Positions 35,101-43,614 of a stretch of DNA of 64,000 nucleotides are shown piece after piece. A program made the position numbers and the translations under genes. The stretch covers positions 62,001 through 126,000 of the forward strand of contig CALFBH010000075.1 in assembly GCA_937951615.1 (NCBI GenBank). The letters run 5' to 3'. The notes beneath the pieces are model-generated. The model saw nothing but the letters and a program-made list of their open reading frames with translations, ran no database searches and was not told the DNA's origin. Origin of the DNA: an uncultured Saprospiraceae bacterium. Its GTDB lineage: Bacteria > Bacteroidota > Bacteroidia > Chitinophagales > Saprospiraceae. Positions within the stretch are counted from its first letter, which is position 1, and every line of letters begins with the position of its first letter.

Positions 35101-35496
35101 CAGTCTGCTATCAGAAAAGCATTGAAGGAAATGCAAAGCGAAAAGCAGCAGCAAGGAAAAGGCTCAAAAGAATTGCAGGAACTGATAGACGAAATGGATA
35201 AAACCGAGACAGATTTGGTAAACAAACGTCTAAGCGCACAGATGATGAAACGTCAGCAGGAAATACTGACCCGTCTGCTCGAAACAGAAGAAGCAGATCG
35301 CCAAAGAGAATACGAACAAAAACGAGAGTCCAAAACCGCTCAGGAACGCGAGCGCAAAATGCCACCAGAACTCGAAGAGTATATTAAAAAACGTGAAGCT
35401 GAAATTGAAATGTATAAATCAGTATCTCCATCTTTGAAACCCTATTACAAAACGCTGGTGGAGGACTATTTCAACTCACTCAAGAAAAAGAACTAA
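32128..35496 (+). CDS. DUF4175-family giant membrane/coiled-coil protein
   Basis: About 1122 residues from the ATG at 32128; the track's TTG at 32104 and the ATG at 32137 are alternatives. Two N-terminal membrane helices (YCIALIIALYIAIALLEYFF, GISGLALTGWVLLPL) and a third near residue 170 (YALPPLLLLFVLLFAAPNLL) are followed by a beta-rich part with Ig-like segments to ~residue 520. A very long, highly acidic coiled coil (~530-830, KEETIEEAKELKEEVEEI type) and a Gln/Met/Gly-rich region (MQQMQQQMASQMQGSQM) complete it. This is the DUF4175 architecture of Bacteroidota. The function is unknown; a cell-envelope scaffold is plausible. It is followed within 6 nt by the RsbW-like ATPase. Confidence 0.88.
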   Translation: MMAMETSNYQLLIKKLDQFIRKYYINQLIRGTLYCIALIIALYIAIALLEYFFYFPTTTRKALFYSFLGISGLALTGWVLLPLTRYLRLGSVISHERAAGIIGEHFTEVKDKLLNILQLKKQAGSSETDLINASIDQKIGDLKPVPFKSAINLGQNKRYLKYALPPLLLLFVLLFAAPNLLRDGTNRLIKNNETFERPAPFTFSVENDDMTIVQFEDFELDVKVKPTEVGAIPNEVFIDVDNYQYKLTPDEKDRTHFTYKFRKIAKDTKFKLSSGGFDSKDYEVEVLKKPNIVGFDITLDYPRYTGRKDELVANIGDVVVPVGTNLRWKFTSQNTEELGIKFSREKGLLKTERVGGQSFGLKRRAMKDENYMVYVSNQYLQNADSVGYSISVTPDLYPTINVEKFEDSTDSKLLFFVGDASDDYGLRSLTFNYTLQPGDGETPATMETVPLQTDPGSQTNYDYTWDIQPMELSPGDQLTYYFEVYDNDGVNGNKASKTTVMNYKMPTVEEFEKMEDDNNEDIKEDLKETIEEAKELKEEVEEIKNKMLQKKELDWQDKKDIQNLLDRHKEMQQKMENAQESFEENLKNQSEFEETKESIMEKQQKLQEMFEELMSDEMKELMKKMEDLLDEMTKEEAMEELEDMEMTDEELEKELDRMLELFKEMELEHQLEQAVEKLEELAEKEEKLAEESEKGEKSASELEKEQEKLNEEFEKIKEDIESIEEKNEELEKPKDLGDMEEQSEDIEQDMQESSEQLQQQKKQDASKKQKSASEKMKQMAESMKSMMASSNQEQMEEDMESLRQLLENLVTLSFDQEETMEDIQASQINTPNYVELVQKQYKIKDDFKLVEDSLQALSKRVFQIESFVTEKVTDVKRSIKDGLKELEERKKAPAATKQQYAMTGMNDLALMLSEVMQQMQQQMASQMQGSQMCENPGQGKGGKGKMKLGGMQQQLNDQISKMEQEMKGGKSPGGKGGDKGMSKQFAEMAAKQSAIRKALKEMQSEKQQQGKGSKELQELIDEMDKTETDLVNKRLSAQMMKRQQEILTRLLETEEADRQREYEQKRESKTAQERERKMPPELEEYIKKREAEIEMYKSVSPSLKPYYKTLVEDYFNSLKKKN

Positions 35497-35502
35497 TTGT
35501 TT

Positions 35503-35922
35503 ATGACCGAATCTCATACCATGGCATCCGATCAGCTAGAGCTACAATCCGACCCCAGAAACATTGCCCATATTGAGCCTTACGTGAATCAAATCATGGA
35601 GGAACACAATATTTGTCAAAGTGTGTATGGGAATATCCTGATTGCACTGACGGAGGCTGTCACCAACGCTATTGTACATGGCAATAAAGAAGATGGCTCA
35701 AAAACCGTCACGGTCAATATCAAAGATTGTGAGGATAAAAAAATCGTCTTTCAAGTCACAGACCAAGGAGCAGGTTTCAATCCTGACGACCTGCCTGACC
35801 CTACTGCTCCCGACAATATTATGAAGCTCGGCGGACGTGGCGTTTTCCTGATCCAACAACTTGCCGATAGCGTGACTTTTTGCGATGAAGGGCGATGTGT
35901 GGAGATCTTATTTAAATATTGA
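35503..35922 (+). CDS. RsbW-like serine kinase / ATP-binding (HATPase_c) protein
   Basis: 139 residues from the ATG at 35503 (the TTG at 35497 directly abuts the previous stop). GHKL ATPase motifs are complete: N box ALTEAVTNAIVHGN, G1 DQGAGFNPDDLPDP, G2 GGRGVFLIQQLAD. It is a stand-alone domain of the anti-sigma/RsbW-SpoIIAB type, which phosphorylates an antagonist STAS protein or binds a sigma factor. No STAS or sigma partner is adjacent. The 6-nt spacing to the DUF4175 gene implies co-transcription. Confidence 0.9.
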   Translation: MTESHTMASDQLELQSDPRNIAHIEPYVNQIMEEHNICQSVYGNILIALTEAVTNAIVHGNKEDGSKTVTVNIKDCEDKKIVFQVTDQGAGFNPDDLPDPTAPDNIMKLGGRGVFLIQQLADSVTFCDEGRCVEILFKY

Positions 35923-36036
35923 TTCTTGGAATTATCAGCCTTCAACGCTATTCAATACAAAACCAATACCCCATTACTCAATGTTGGTTTCGACCATCGT
36001 TGTTGGGAAGTTAAAGGGGCTTGGTGATGGTTGTAT

Positions 36037-38304
36037 TCAATTCAAATCACCCAAAAACTTATCCAGCATGTCCATCGAAAATTGTCCATGACTGAAATTG
36101 ACAGACTTAATTAGCGGAAGCGACAAAAAAATAGCTTTAGCTTCAATATCTTCTGGCTTATCCGATTCCAGCGAAGTGCCGAAATCCTTTAATATTTTTT
36201 CAACAAAAGGTCTGCCAATGGGATGATCGACCAAATCGCGGAGTGGGCTGAATCGGTCATAAACAACCTCTCGAACCTGTGAAGAATGAAGCTGCACTGT
36301 TTCGTATAAACGAATATCCCGCGACGAACTGCCGACCAGCAATTGAAATTCGCCAGACTCGGCAAACCAAGTGTGCAGCGTGTCATCATAATAACTAAAG
36401 TCAGCTTTACTGAGTTCAAATTCTACCTGCTGCTGCTCGCCGGGCTCTAAGTTTATTTTTGCAAATCCTTTTAATTCCTTGATGGGACGAGGCAAAGTCG
36501 ATTCCACATCACGTACATACAATTGCACGACTTCCGCGCCAGCACAATCGCCTGTATTGAGTATCGCACAACGAATTTTCAACGTATCGCTGTCGCTAAA
36601 TTCTTTTTTATCGACCAGTAAATTAGAATACTCAAAAGTCGTGTAAGACAAGCCATGTCCGAAAGGAAACATGACCTCCATGCTTTTGGTATCATAATAC
36701 CGATAACCTACATAAATGCCTTCACGATAAGTCACCTCCCGGTTCTGACCAGGGAAAAACAGGTGAGAAGGATTATGCTGCAAACGCAAAGGAAAACTCT
36801 CCGCCAGCTTGCCAGAAGGATTGGTTGTGCCAAATAAAATATTCGCGATTGCCTGCCCACTGCCCTGCCCAGACAACCAGGATTCCAGAATCGCGGGTAC
36901 ATCGCGCTCCCACTCGTCCACTTCCACTGCTGCTCCATTCGACAAGATGGCAATCGTATTGGGCTGCACTTGCGACACCTCCCGAATCAAAGCCTTATGC
37001 GATTCGGGCAAATCTATATGCTCGCGATCCAGCCCTTCCGCCTCAAAATCATCCGGCAGACCGATAAAAACAAGTGCTACATCCGCTTTTTTAGCAAGCC
37101 CGATGGCTTGGTCGAGATCGGATTGGTCGTATTGATCGCCCATCGCTTCATAGACAGGAAGATAATAGACCTCTACCGCTTCGCCTAGTATAGCCTGAAT
37201 CGCATCCAGTGCATTTTCAGTCTTGTAGGCATTGACATTGGAACTGCCGCCCCCTTGATACCTGGGCATTTTGGCAAAGCTACCTAGCATAGCTACAGAC
37301 TTGAGTTTATTTGCATTTAGCGGAAGCGTATTTTCTTCATTTTTTAATAAAACAAGACTTTCCTCAGCCGTGCGAATCGCCAGTTGATGATGCGCTTCAA
37401 AATCAAGCTGCACCTTGGTTTTCCGCAGGGCGTATGTTTTTAAAATAATTTTCAATAAAGGCGCAATCACTTCGTCCAGCCGTTCTTCTGTGAGTGTTCC
37501 AACTTGTACCGCCTCGACTATTCTTGCCGGACTGAATGCATTGTCGGGCATTTCGAGATTGAGTCCGGCTTGTATGGCTTTATCGGGATTATTCACTGCG
37601 CCCCAGTCGGATACCACAAAACCTTCGAAGCCAAATTCCTCGCGCAGCACCGTGGTCAACAGCCATTCATTTTCTCCTGCCCACACGCCGTTTATTTTGT
37701 TATAAGCACACATAGCCGACCAAGGCTGTCCTTCTTTCACAGCTATTTCAAAACCTTTTAAATAAATTTCCCGTAAGGTGCGCTCGTCTATATTTGAGCT
37801 GTTCATCATGCGCTCGTGTTCCTGATTATTGCCGACAAAATGTTTGATACAAGCCCCTACACCTTCCGATTGTACGCCACGCACAAAAGCCGCCGCCATT
37901 TTACCTGACAGATGCGGGTCTTCGGAATAATATTCAAAATTCCGCCCGTTCAGTGGTGTGCGCTTGATGTTAAGTCCGGGACCTAGTAGAATCTGTACAC
38001 CATTCGCCTGACATTCTTTACCAATCGCAGTACCAACCTGATGAATCAAATCCTGATTCCAGGAAGCAGACATGGCGGAGGCAGTTGGGAAGCAGGTCGC
38101 GGGTACACTTCCGTGCAAAGAAGCGGCATCGCTGGCCATTTTTCTCAGCCCATGCGGCCCATCGGCAACATACATGGGCGGAATGCCATATTTTTCAAAA
38201 GGATGCGTTGACCAGACATCTCTGCCGGAAGCGAGTTTGGCTTTTTCTTCCAGCGTCATTTTAGAGATGATCTTCCAGTGGTCGGCGGTCTTAGTGTTGC
38301 TCAT
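36037..38304 (-). CDS. Glycoside hydrolase family 3 beta-glucosidase-like enzyme
   Basis: 755 residues from the ATG at 38304 (MSNTKTADHWKIISKMTLEE); the longer track start includes intergenic sequence. GH3 N-terminal barrel: GLRKMASDAASL, NGRNFEYYSEDPHLSGKMAA, KHFVGNNQEHERM, and the nucleophile Asp in FVVSDWGAVNNPD. The GH3 C-terminal domain (ESLVLLKNEENTLPL, GLPDDFEAEGLDREHIDLP) and a fibronectin-III-like domain (YVRDVESTLPRPIKELKGFAKI) follow. There is no signal peptide, so it probably works in the cytoplasm on imported beta-glucosides or oligosaccharides. Monocistronic, converging with the RsbW-like gene. Confidence 0.93.
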   Translation of the reverse strand: MSNTKTADHWKIISKMTLEEKAKLASGRDVWSTHPFEKYGIPPMYVADGPHGLRKMASDAASLHGSVPATCFPTASAMSASWNQDLIHQVGTAIGKECQANGVQILLGPGLNIKRTPLNGRNFEYYSEDPHLSGKMAAAFVRGVQSEGVGACIKHFVGNNQEHERMMNSSNIDERTLREIYLKGFEIAVKEGQPWSAMCAYNKINGVWAGENEWLLTTVLREEFGFEGFVVSDWGAVNNPDKAIQAGLNLEMPDNAFSPARIVEAVQVGTLTEERLDEVIAPLLKIILKTYALRKTKVQLDFEAHHQLAIRTAEESLVLLKNEENTLPLNANKLKSVAMLGSFAKMPRYQGGGSSNVNAYKTENALDAIQAILGEAVEVYYLPVYEAMGDQYDQSDLDQAIGLAKKADVALVFIGLPDDFEAEGLDREHIDLPESHKALIREVSQVQPNTIAILSNGAAVEVDEWERDVPAILESWLSGQGSGQAIANILFGTTNPSGKLAESFPLRLQHNPSHLFFPGQNREVTYREGIYVGYRYYDTKSMEVMFPFGHGLSYTTFEYSNLLVDKKEFSDSDTLKIRCAILNTGDCAGAEVVQLYVRDVESTLPRPIKELKGFAKINLEPGEQQQVEFELSKADFSYYDDTLHTWFAESGEFQLLVGSSSRDIRLYETVQLHSSQVREVVYDRFSPLRDLVDHPIGRPFVEKILKDFGTSLESDKPEDIEAKAIFLSLPLIKSVNFSHGQFSMDMLDKFLGDLN

Positions 38305-38371
38305 TTTTATAATGATAAATGATAAATGAACAGGTAAGATAGGAGGATTTTTTGGTGAAAAGAAATGTAGC

Positions 38372-38419
38372 TCAGGCATTCCTGTCTGAGCCGCATTGTA
38401 CTTAGACAGGAATGTCCGA
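38372..38419. repeat. Inverted pair TCAGGCATTCCTGTCTGAG / CTTAGACAGGAATGTCCGA (family H)
   Basis: Two 19-bp arms separated by 10 bp upstream of the GH3 gene, with a second small palindrome GTCCGAACTATCTTCGGAC overlapping the right arm. A related word, CAGACATCCTGCCTGAA, is embedded in the family A element at 9975. It could be a hairpin leader or a dispersed repeat. Confidence 0.6.
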
Positions 38420-38490
38420 ACTATCTTCGGACTAAATGAAAATAAGTGGATTTTTTTTATCCTGAGAAATGATTATTTTTTACCATTCCT

Positions 38491-38521
38491 TATATACACT
38501 CCGACATGTCGAATGTATATG
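38491..38521. repeat. 30-bp near-palindrome centred on CGACATGTCG
   Basis: TATATACACTC-CGACATGTCG-AATGTATATG. The halves match with one mismatch and one offset base. It lies between the divergent start of the GH3 gene and the 3' side of the M1 peptidase gene. It could be a binding site for a dimeric regulator or a hairpin; there is no T tract. Confidence 0.5.
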
Positions 38522-38530
38522 TTTGAGCGT

Positions 38531-38562
38531 TTGCCCTCCTCTCGCAGCCGAAGGCGGTCTTT
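38531..38562. repeat. Family F repeat, single copy
   Basis: CCTCCTCTCGCAGCCGAAGGCGGTCTTTCC lies directly after the stop of the M1 peptidase gene on its downstream side. It matches the units at 9068-9141 and 43586-43612. Confidence 0.6.
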
Positions 38563-38563
38563 C

Positions 38564-41500
38564 CTAAAAAGAAACCCCACGAATCAAATCAAAAGGATTT
38601 GCCCGATTTATATTGACCGTAAAGCCGATTTGCTTGAGGAAATTACCCCTTGACTTCAATTCATTCGACAGTTTTTCATTGCTAATTAATGGCAAATAAA
38701 CACCGACCACTCCATCTCCAAATTCTATGGCTACGCCCAAATTATATAAAATCTCATCGCCTGGCCCAGGTTCTACAGCAGGCGCAGTGTTTTTGAAATA
38801 ACCAATATCGAAATAAGGCTTTAAGGGCAGATTCAGCGGCAGACGAATAGGCAGATCCGCTTTTACATTGAGCGCAAACACATAAGCATTGCTTGTTCCA
38901 TAAGTCGAATTGAGCGTAGGCGTTTTGAAGCCTCCATCTATAGGCTGAACTTGTTGTGACCAAATGCCTTCTGACTCGCTTCTGCCGAAATAATAATCAT
39001 TAAAATTAACATCGCGGAAGCCTTGCGTAACCAAGTTGAAAGTATTGCGACCAAAATCTGGATTAGCATTATACAAAAAAGTACCACTGAACAAACGGAG
39101 GCTCAATCCCTTTCCTCCTTTTGCATATACATAGCGATATTTGCCCTCCAAAGAAAGCTTGACATGCGTATTATCACGGTCAAATGGATCACTTTCGTCC
39201 AAACCATCGGGGTAAACCTCAAGTCCGGCAGTTATTGCAAAGGGATTGATGGTGTTTTTATTTTCATATTTATAAACCAGTTGGGCCAAAAGGCGACTGC
39301 TCAAATCATTTCCACCATAAGCAAGCGGCTTGTCTGGAAAATCATAGACAAATAAGTCCGCTTTTTCCTGCAAGACTTGCACTAGTCGGGCTTCGATATT
39401 TTGAGAGACCGGGCTTCTTGGCCTTTTCTTACGCAACTCGACATTCACACGCGGGACAAGTCGATAATAACGTTCCAAATAATTCGGAATAGCCGGATTG
39501 CTGCCGCGATAATTATTATAATGAAAAGTCCGTGCACCCAGCCCAAGTGTGACGCGCTTAATCGCGCCCTGACGTGGATAAATCCGATAACTTAAATCCG
39601 CCATCCCAACGGCTTCTTTAGAAGCAAATCCAAACATCGGCGCGAACGATAACTCAAATTTTTTGGAGGGCAAAACAACATTATACAAAGCCGCGCCAAG
39701 CATAAAACCATCATAAGCATTGCCACCGATAAGTGGTGTGGCATAGAGCGTTTTTTTGTCTTCATTTTCAATGCCGCCCAATAATTTAATTTCTAAATTA
39801 CGCTTCTGCCCATTATTGCGACGATTGACATCAGGCATTACTTTAATCGCGTCTATTACCACTTCATCATAATCTTCGGTGGTGATGTTCACCGCTTTTT
39901 CACCTTCAAAACCTTTATACCAAAATGTCTTGGTGATTTTATCGTCTTTGATAATGGAGATAGAATATGGTGCTGCAATTTCTCCTTTGTTTTGTATCGT
40001 TGCCGTTGTGCCTTTTACACTTTTCAGGGCGTAGTCCATTTGTTTGGTGGTCATCAAGAGGTCGTCAAAAAACCAGGACAAATCTTTATCCACGGCGCCT
40101 TCAAATACTTTTCTGAAATCCTCTGGTTGGGGATGCTTGAATTTCCATACTTCATAATACTTCTGCATGATGGCATCAAAATTCTTTTCGCCCAGATAAT
40201 TGCACAAATACCACAGCACATCCGCTGGACGGGTATAGCCCGACAATAAATAATTCATATTGGTCAGTTCGGCAGAATGACAATGTATCGGCTGCTCATT
40301 ATGTTGCCGAGCCTGCATTTGATACAAACCATGCCCCATTTCAACCTCATCGGCATCTATAAAACGACTGAGTCCATCGGGTAACATGTCGCCCAATTTG
40401 TCTTGTCCGGGGTAGTATTTTGCGGTATAACGTTGTTCATAATAAGAATTCATGCCCTCGTCCATCCAGGGATAATCACGCTCATTGCTCGCCAGAATAC
40501 CATAAAACCAGTTGTGTCCAACTTCATGCGTGATGACAATATCCAAAGTCTTTGCATCGCCCGACTGACCAATTACTGTTATCATTGGATACTCCATACC
40601 GCCGCCTGCACTCAAGGCACTTTGAACTGCGGTAGCATGTGGCCATGGATATTCGCCTACTTTTTCAGAGTAGAATTTGACGGAGCGGTCAAGGTAAGTT
40701 GTAGCATCTTTCCAGAGATTGGCTTCAAGGTCGGTAAACATTGCCCAGGTATCCACCGTTTTGCCAGAAGCAAGGGTGACTTCACTTTTTAATACATGAA
40801 ATCGCTTATCTGCAAACCAGGCGAAGTCGTGTACATTATCTGCTGTATAATGGAGTGTTTTGGTTGTCGTTGAAGATTCAGGAAATTTGGATTTTTTATT
40901 GGTTTTTGAATAGTCAATCCGTCTACATTCCTGTGCTTTTTTATGGAGAAAGTCTATTTCACTTTGACTTTGCAAGACACCTGATGCACCGACAACATAA
41001 TTCGCGGGAAGCGTAATTTTTATATCAAAATCGCCAAACTCTGAATAAAACTCACCTTGATCGAGATAAGGCATCGGATGCCATCCTTCTTTGTCATAAA
41101 CAGCCGGTTTTGGATACCACTGAGTCAGTTGATAAGATTGCTCAACATGTCCGAGTCGGGAAAATGAAGATGGAATATCGACTAGAAAAGGTGTATTGAT
41201 AGTGACAGTCTCGCCAGGTGTCAGCGCACGTTTCAGTCGGACAATAGCAATATCAGGATTCTCAGCGTCATAATCCCAGCTTAATGCTTCACCACTTACA
41301 TTAAAATTTAAGTCACTGATTCCCCCCTTACTTTTTTCGTCAGAAAAATAAAACTTCGTACTCCCACCTTCCAGTTTTTGCTTAGCAAAAGCAGTGCTAG
41401 TATTCCGGTAAGCATTTGGCCACAAATGGAAGTAAATAAAGTCCAGTTTATCAGAAGAATTGTTGGTGTAGACGATATTTATGTCTCCTTGGAGGCTATG

Positions 41501-41626
41501 ATTCGCATCATTCAATGTCACATTAATCTGATAATCGACATCTTGCTGAAAATATTTTTTTCCCTGTCCCGTAAGGGAGAAATTTAATATCAAAAAAGCG
41601 TAAATAAACAAAATAACAGTTTTCAT
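38564..41626 (-). CDS. Secreted M1-family metallopeptidase with C-terminal barrel-like domain
   Basis: 1020 residues from the ATG at 41626, giving a signal peptide (MKTVILFIYAFLILNFSLTG). The zinc site is HEVGH (about residues 367-371) with the third ligand Glu about 19 residues on in YPWMDEGMNSYYE. The GGMEYPM motif stands for the GxMEN substrate-binding motif. The N-terminal beta domain (INVTLNDANHSLQGDINIVY) is also typical. From about residue 640 the sequence becomes alternating, aromatic-rich beta strands (FMLGAALYNVVL, KFELSFAPMFGF) and ends in Phe (GVSF), resembling an outer-membrane beta-barrel. This suggests a surface-anchored aminopeptidase used for peptide uptake. The barrel is inferred from pattern, not matched to a family. 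Confidence 0.9.
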   Translation of the reverse strand: MKTVILFIYAFLILNFSLTGQGKKYFQQDVDYQINVTLNDANHSLQGDINIVYTNNSSDKLDFIYFHLWPNAYRNTSTAFAKQKLEGGSTKFYFSDEKSKGGISDLNFNVSGEALSWDYDAENPDIAIVRLKRALTPGETVTINTPFLVDIPSSFSRLGHVEQSYQLTQWYPKPAVYDKEGWHPMPYLDQGEFYSEFGDFDIKITLPANYVVGASGVLQSQSEIDFLHKKAQECRRIDYSKTNKKSKFPESSTTTKTLHYTADNVHDFAWFADKRFHVLKSEVTLASGKTVDTWAMFTDLEANLWKDATTYLDRSVKFYSEKVGEYPWPHATAVQSALSAGGGMEYPMITVIGQSGDAKTLDIVITHEVGHNWFYGILASNERDYPWMDEGMNSYYEQRYTAKYYPGQDKLGDMLPDGLSRFIDADEVEMGHGLYQMQARQHNEQPIHCHSAELTNMNYLLSGYTRPADVLWYLCNYLGEKNFDAIMQKYYEVWKFKHPQPEDFRKVFEGAVDKDLSWFFDDLLMTTKQMDYALKSVKGTTATIQNKGEIAAPYSISIIKDDKITKTFWYKGFEGEKAVNITTEDYDEVVIDAIKVMPDVNRRNNGQKRNLEIKLLGGIENEDKKTLYATPLIGGNAYDGFMLGAALYNVVLPSKKFELSFAPMFGFASKEAVGMADLSYRIYPRQGAIKRVTLGLGARTFHYNNYRGSNPAIPNYLERYYRLVPRVNVELRKKRPRSPVSQNIEARLVQVLQEKADLFVYDFPDKPLAYGGNDLSSRLLAQLVYKYENKNTINPFAITAGLEVYPDGLDESDPFDRDNTHVKLSLEGKYRYVYAKGGKGLSLRLFSGTFLYNANPDFGRNTFNLVTQGFRDVNFNDYYFGRSESEGIWSQQVQPIDGGFKTPTLNSTYGTSNAYVFALNVKADLPIRLPLNLPLKPYFDIGYFKNTAPAVEPGPGDEILYNLGVAIEFGDGVVGVYLPLISNEKLSNELKSRGNFLKQIGFTVNINRANPFDLIRGVSF

Positions 41627-42007
41627 CTGGTCTTTTTTTTCTGTAAAATTCAAATATTAATCAATATAAAGCTGGATAAAACAACTGATATTAAACCAAT
41701 TATTGTACATAATCGCAAGGATCGTAAAGTATAGACAATTTACCTATTTTTCAAACGCAAAGCTATTACCTTATGTTGTAAATAAGAAATATTGTTTTGG
41801 TATAGTATTTTATATAATTCCTTACAAAAAAAGCGTCACAAAAAGGCTGTCACTTAAAAAAAGTTTTTTTCAGCAAAATCAATGGAAACTTCTTATTTTG
41901 GTAATGCACTCTACTTATTTTGGAGCTTGTTAGGCGTTTTTATTTTGAACTATGAAGACTTAATTTCCTGACACTTGCTCTGGTCACTTTACAAAAACCT
42001 GTGAATT
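41627..42007. other. Divergent intergenic region, no gene seen
   Basis: About 380 bp, very AT-rich, between the M1 peptidase and the TPR gene. A short ORF at 41703-41933 has no coding look. No clear hairpin, repeat or exact TAnnTTTG box close to either start was found. Confidence 0.4.
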
Positions 42008-43411
42008 ATGTATCTCTTACCTCATGAAGAAGATAAGGCCTACTCCATAGTACATCGCTATGAAAAAATGGTCAAAGACGATTCGGTCGGTTTTCTGGAC
42101 ACCAGACAATTTGACGCCTTACTTGACCACTACGAAACAACCGAACAAATCGACAATGCCCTTCAGGTTGCCAATTATGCAATTGAACAACACGGTTATT
42201 CAGCTCATTTTTATGTTAAAAAAGCAGAACTACTTTTAAACAACGACTCAGAGCGTGAAGCACTCGAATGTCTGGAAAAAGCAAGTTCTCTGGATACCAC
42301 TGAAATGGAAATTTATCTATTGAAAGCCGAAGCACTTGCCGCTTTGAATCAGCATGAAGAAGCCATGTTCGTTTTGGAAGAAGCCAGAGCTTTGTCAACA
42401 TCCGATGATCGGATAGAGATTTTGAAAGTGAAAGCGGGAATTTATGAAATGCAGGGACAATATGAGCAAGCTTTCGATACACTTGCCATTGGCTTGAAAC
42501 TACAACCTACAGATGAAGACATCCTTACCCGAATCTGGCTGATTGTAGAAATTTCAGGTTTGTACGAAAAAAGTATCCAGCTTCACGAGCCTTTGGTGGA
42601 CGAAGCTCCATACTCCAAGCTCATCTGGTACAACCATGCTCATGCACTGCTGAATCTGGAACGTTATGGGCAGGCCGCAGAGAGTTTTGAATATGCTTAT
42701 TTGATTGATGAAAAATTTGAATCCGCTTATTTAGACCGGGCAACCGCTTTATCCAAGCTTGAGTTGTATGAAAAAGCAATTGAGTGTTATGAATGTGCTT
42801 TGGAGCATATCGAACCTGATGCTAATTTACACACACAGATGGGCTTATGCTTTGAGCAGTTGAAAAATTGTCCGGATGCTGAATCCTGTTACCTAGAAGC
42901 TATCCGGTTGGATCCTGCTCACGATGAAGCTTACTTTAGACTAGGAGAATGTTTGTTTCAAAGAGAACGCTGGGAAGGTGCAAAAGGGGCTTACGAGTCG
43001 GCTTTCCGCCTAAGTAAAAAAGCCGATTATCTGACTGCCCTGGGTGAAACGCATTATCAAATGGGCAATTATGAGAATGCTCAGCTTTTCTTTCAGGATG
43101 CCTGCGATATGGCGCCAGATGAATGTGAGCAATGGGTGCGTCTAGCGACTTTCCAAATGTCGATTGGAGATTATGAACTGGCAGTTGAAACACTAGATGA
43201 AGCCGCCATGTACAGCGATTGTCTTCTACATATCAATTATTGCAAAATTGCCTGTCTATACAAAAATGGACGCAGGCAGGAAGCACTTGTTATTCTACAA
43301 CAAACGCTGGGCGAACACAAAGGAAAAGAATACCAGATTTTATTTGATCTGGCTCCTGAGATACAGTATGCCGATGCTTTTATGGCAACGATAGATGCTT
43401 TTTTTGCTTGA
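42008..43411 (+). CDS. TPR-repeat protein
   Basis: 467 residues, nearly all of it tetratricopeptide repeats, for example QHEEAMFVLEEARALSTSDD, YEKAIECYECALEHIEPDAN and WEGAKGAYESAFRLSKKADY, about ten units in all. There is no signal peptide or membrane helix, so it is a cytoplasmic scaffold for protein-protein contacts. The N-terminus (MYLLPHEEDKAYSIVHRYEK) has no separate domain. Transcribed alone. The 3' end forms one arm of an inverted repeat with a segment 140 bp downstream. The partner proteins are unknown. Confidence 0.9.
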   Translation: MYLLPHEEDKAYSIVHRYEKMVKDDSVGFLDTRQFDALLDHYETTEQIDNALQVANYAIEQHGYSAHFYVKKAELLLNNDSEREALECLEKASSLDTTEMEIYLLKAEALAALNQHEEAMFVLEEARALSTSDDRIEILKVKAGIYEMQGQYEQAFDTLAIGLKLQPTDEDILTRIWLIVEISGLYEKSIQLHEPLVDEAPYSKLIWYNHAHALLNLERYGQAAESFEYAYLIDEKFESAYLDRATALSKLELYEKAIECYECALEHIEPDANLHTQMGLCFEQLKNCPDAESCYLEAIRLDPAHDEAYFRLGECLFQRERWEGAKGAYESAFRLSKKADYLTALGETHYQMGNYENAQLFFQDACDMAPDECEQWVRLATFQMSIGDYELAVETLDEAAMYSDCLLHINYCKIACLYKNGRRQEALVILQQTLGEHKGKEYQILFDLAPEIQYADAFMATIDAFFA

Positions 43412-43614
43412 TCAGACGACTTCGGAGGCGAGACCGCTTTGCTGAAAGTCCTTGAGCGTGTTGCTACCAGCTAGTTTTCAACCCGATTTTACAGAAGGGT
43501 GACGAACTTATGTCCGTACACAGGTTCAAAAGACTGGACAGGCAGACCTAGCTTATCAAGCACAAAAAAAGCGTCGGGGAAAAAATTCTAGCCGAAGGCG
43601 GTCTCTCTTCCCAA
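43397..43614. repeat. Inverted repeat carrying two opposed family F units
   Basis: GCTTTTTTTGCTTGAT (43397-43412, including the TPR gene stop) pairs with ATCAAGCACAAAAAAAGC (43555-43572). Family F units face each other: GCGAGACCGCTTTGCTGAAAG near 43430 and CTAGCCGAAGGCGGTCTCTC near 43585. The element separates two convergent genes and could form a large cruciform or hairpin and act as a bidirectional terminator. Confidence 0.6.

Noticed and set aside
33478-35365. Long Ser/Phe/Leu-rich antisense ORFs over the DUF4175 gene
   Set aside because: They mirror the Glu/Lys/Gln-rich coiled coil on the other strand. The sense ORF has clear domain structure; these have none.
41703-41933. 76-residue ORF between the M1 peptidase and the TPR gene
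   Set aside because: Odd composition (Tyr/Lys/Ile-rich), no start context, no domain. It is probably random in AT-rich DNA.
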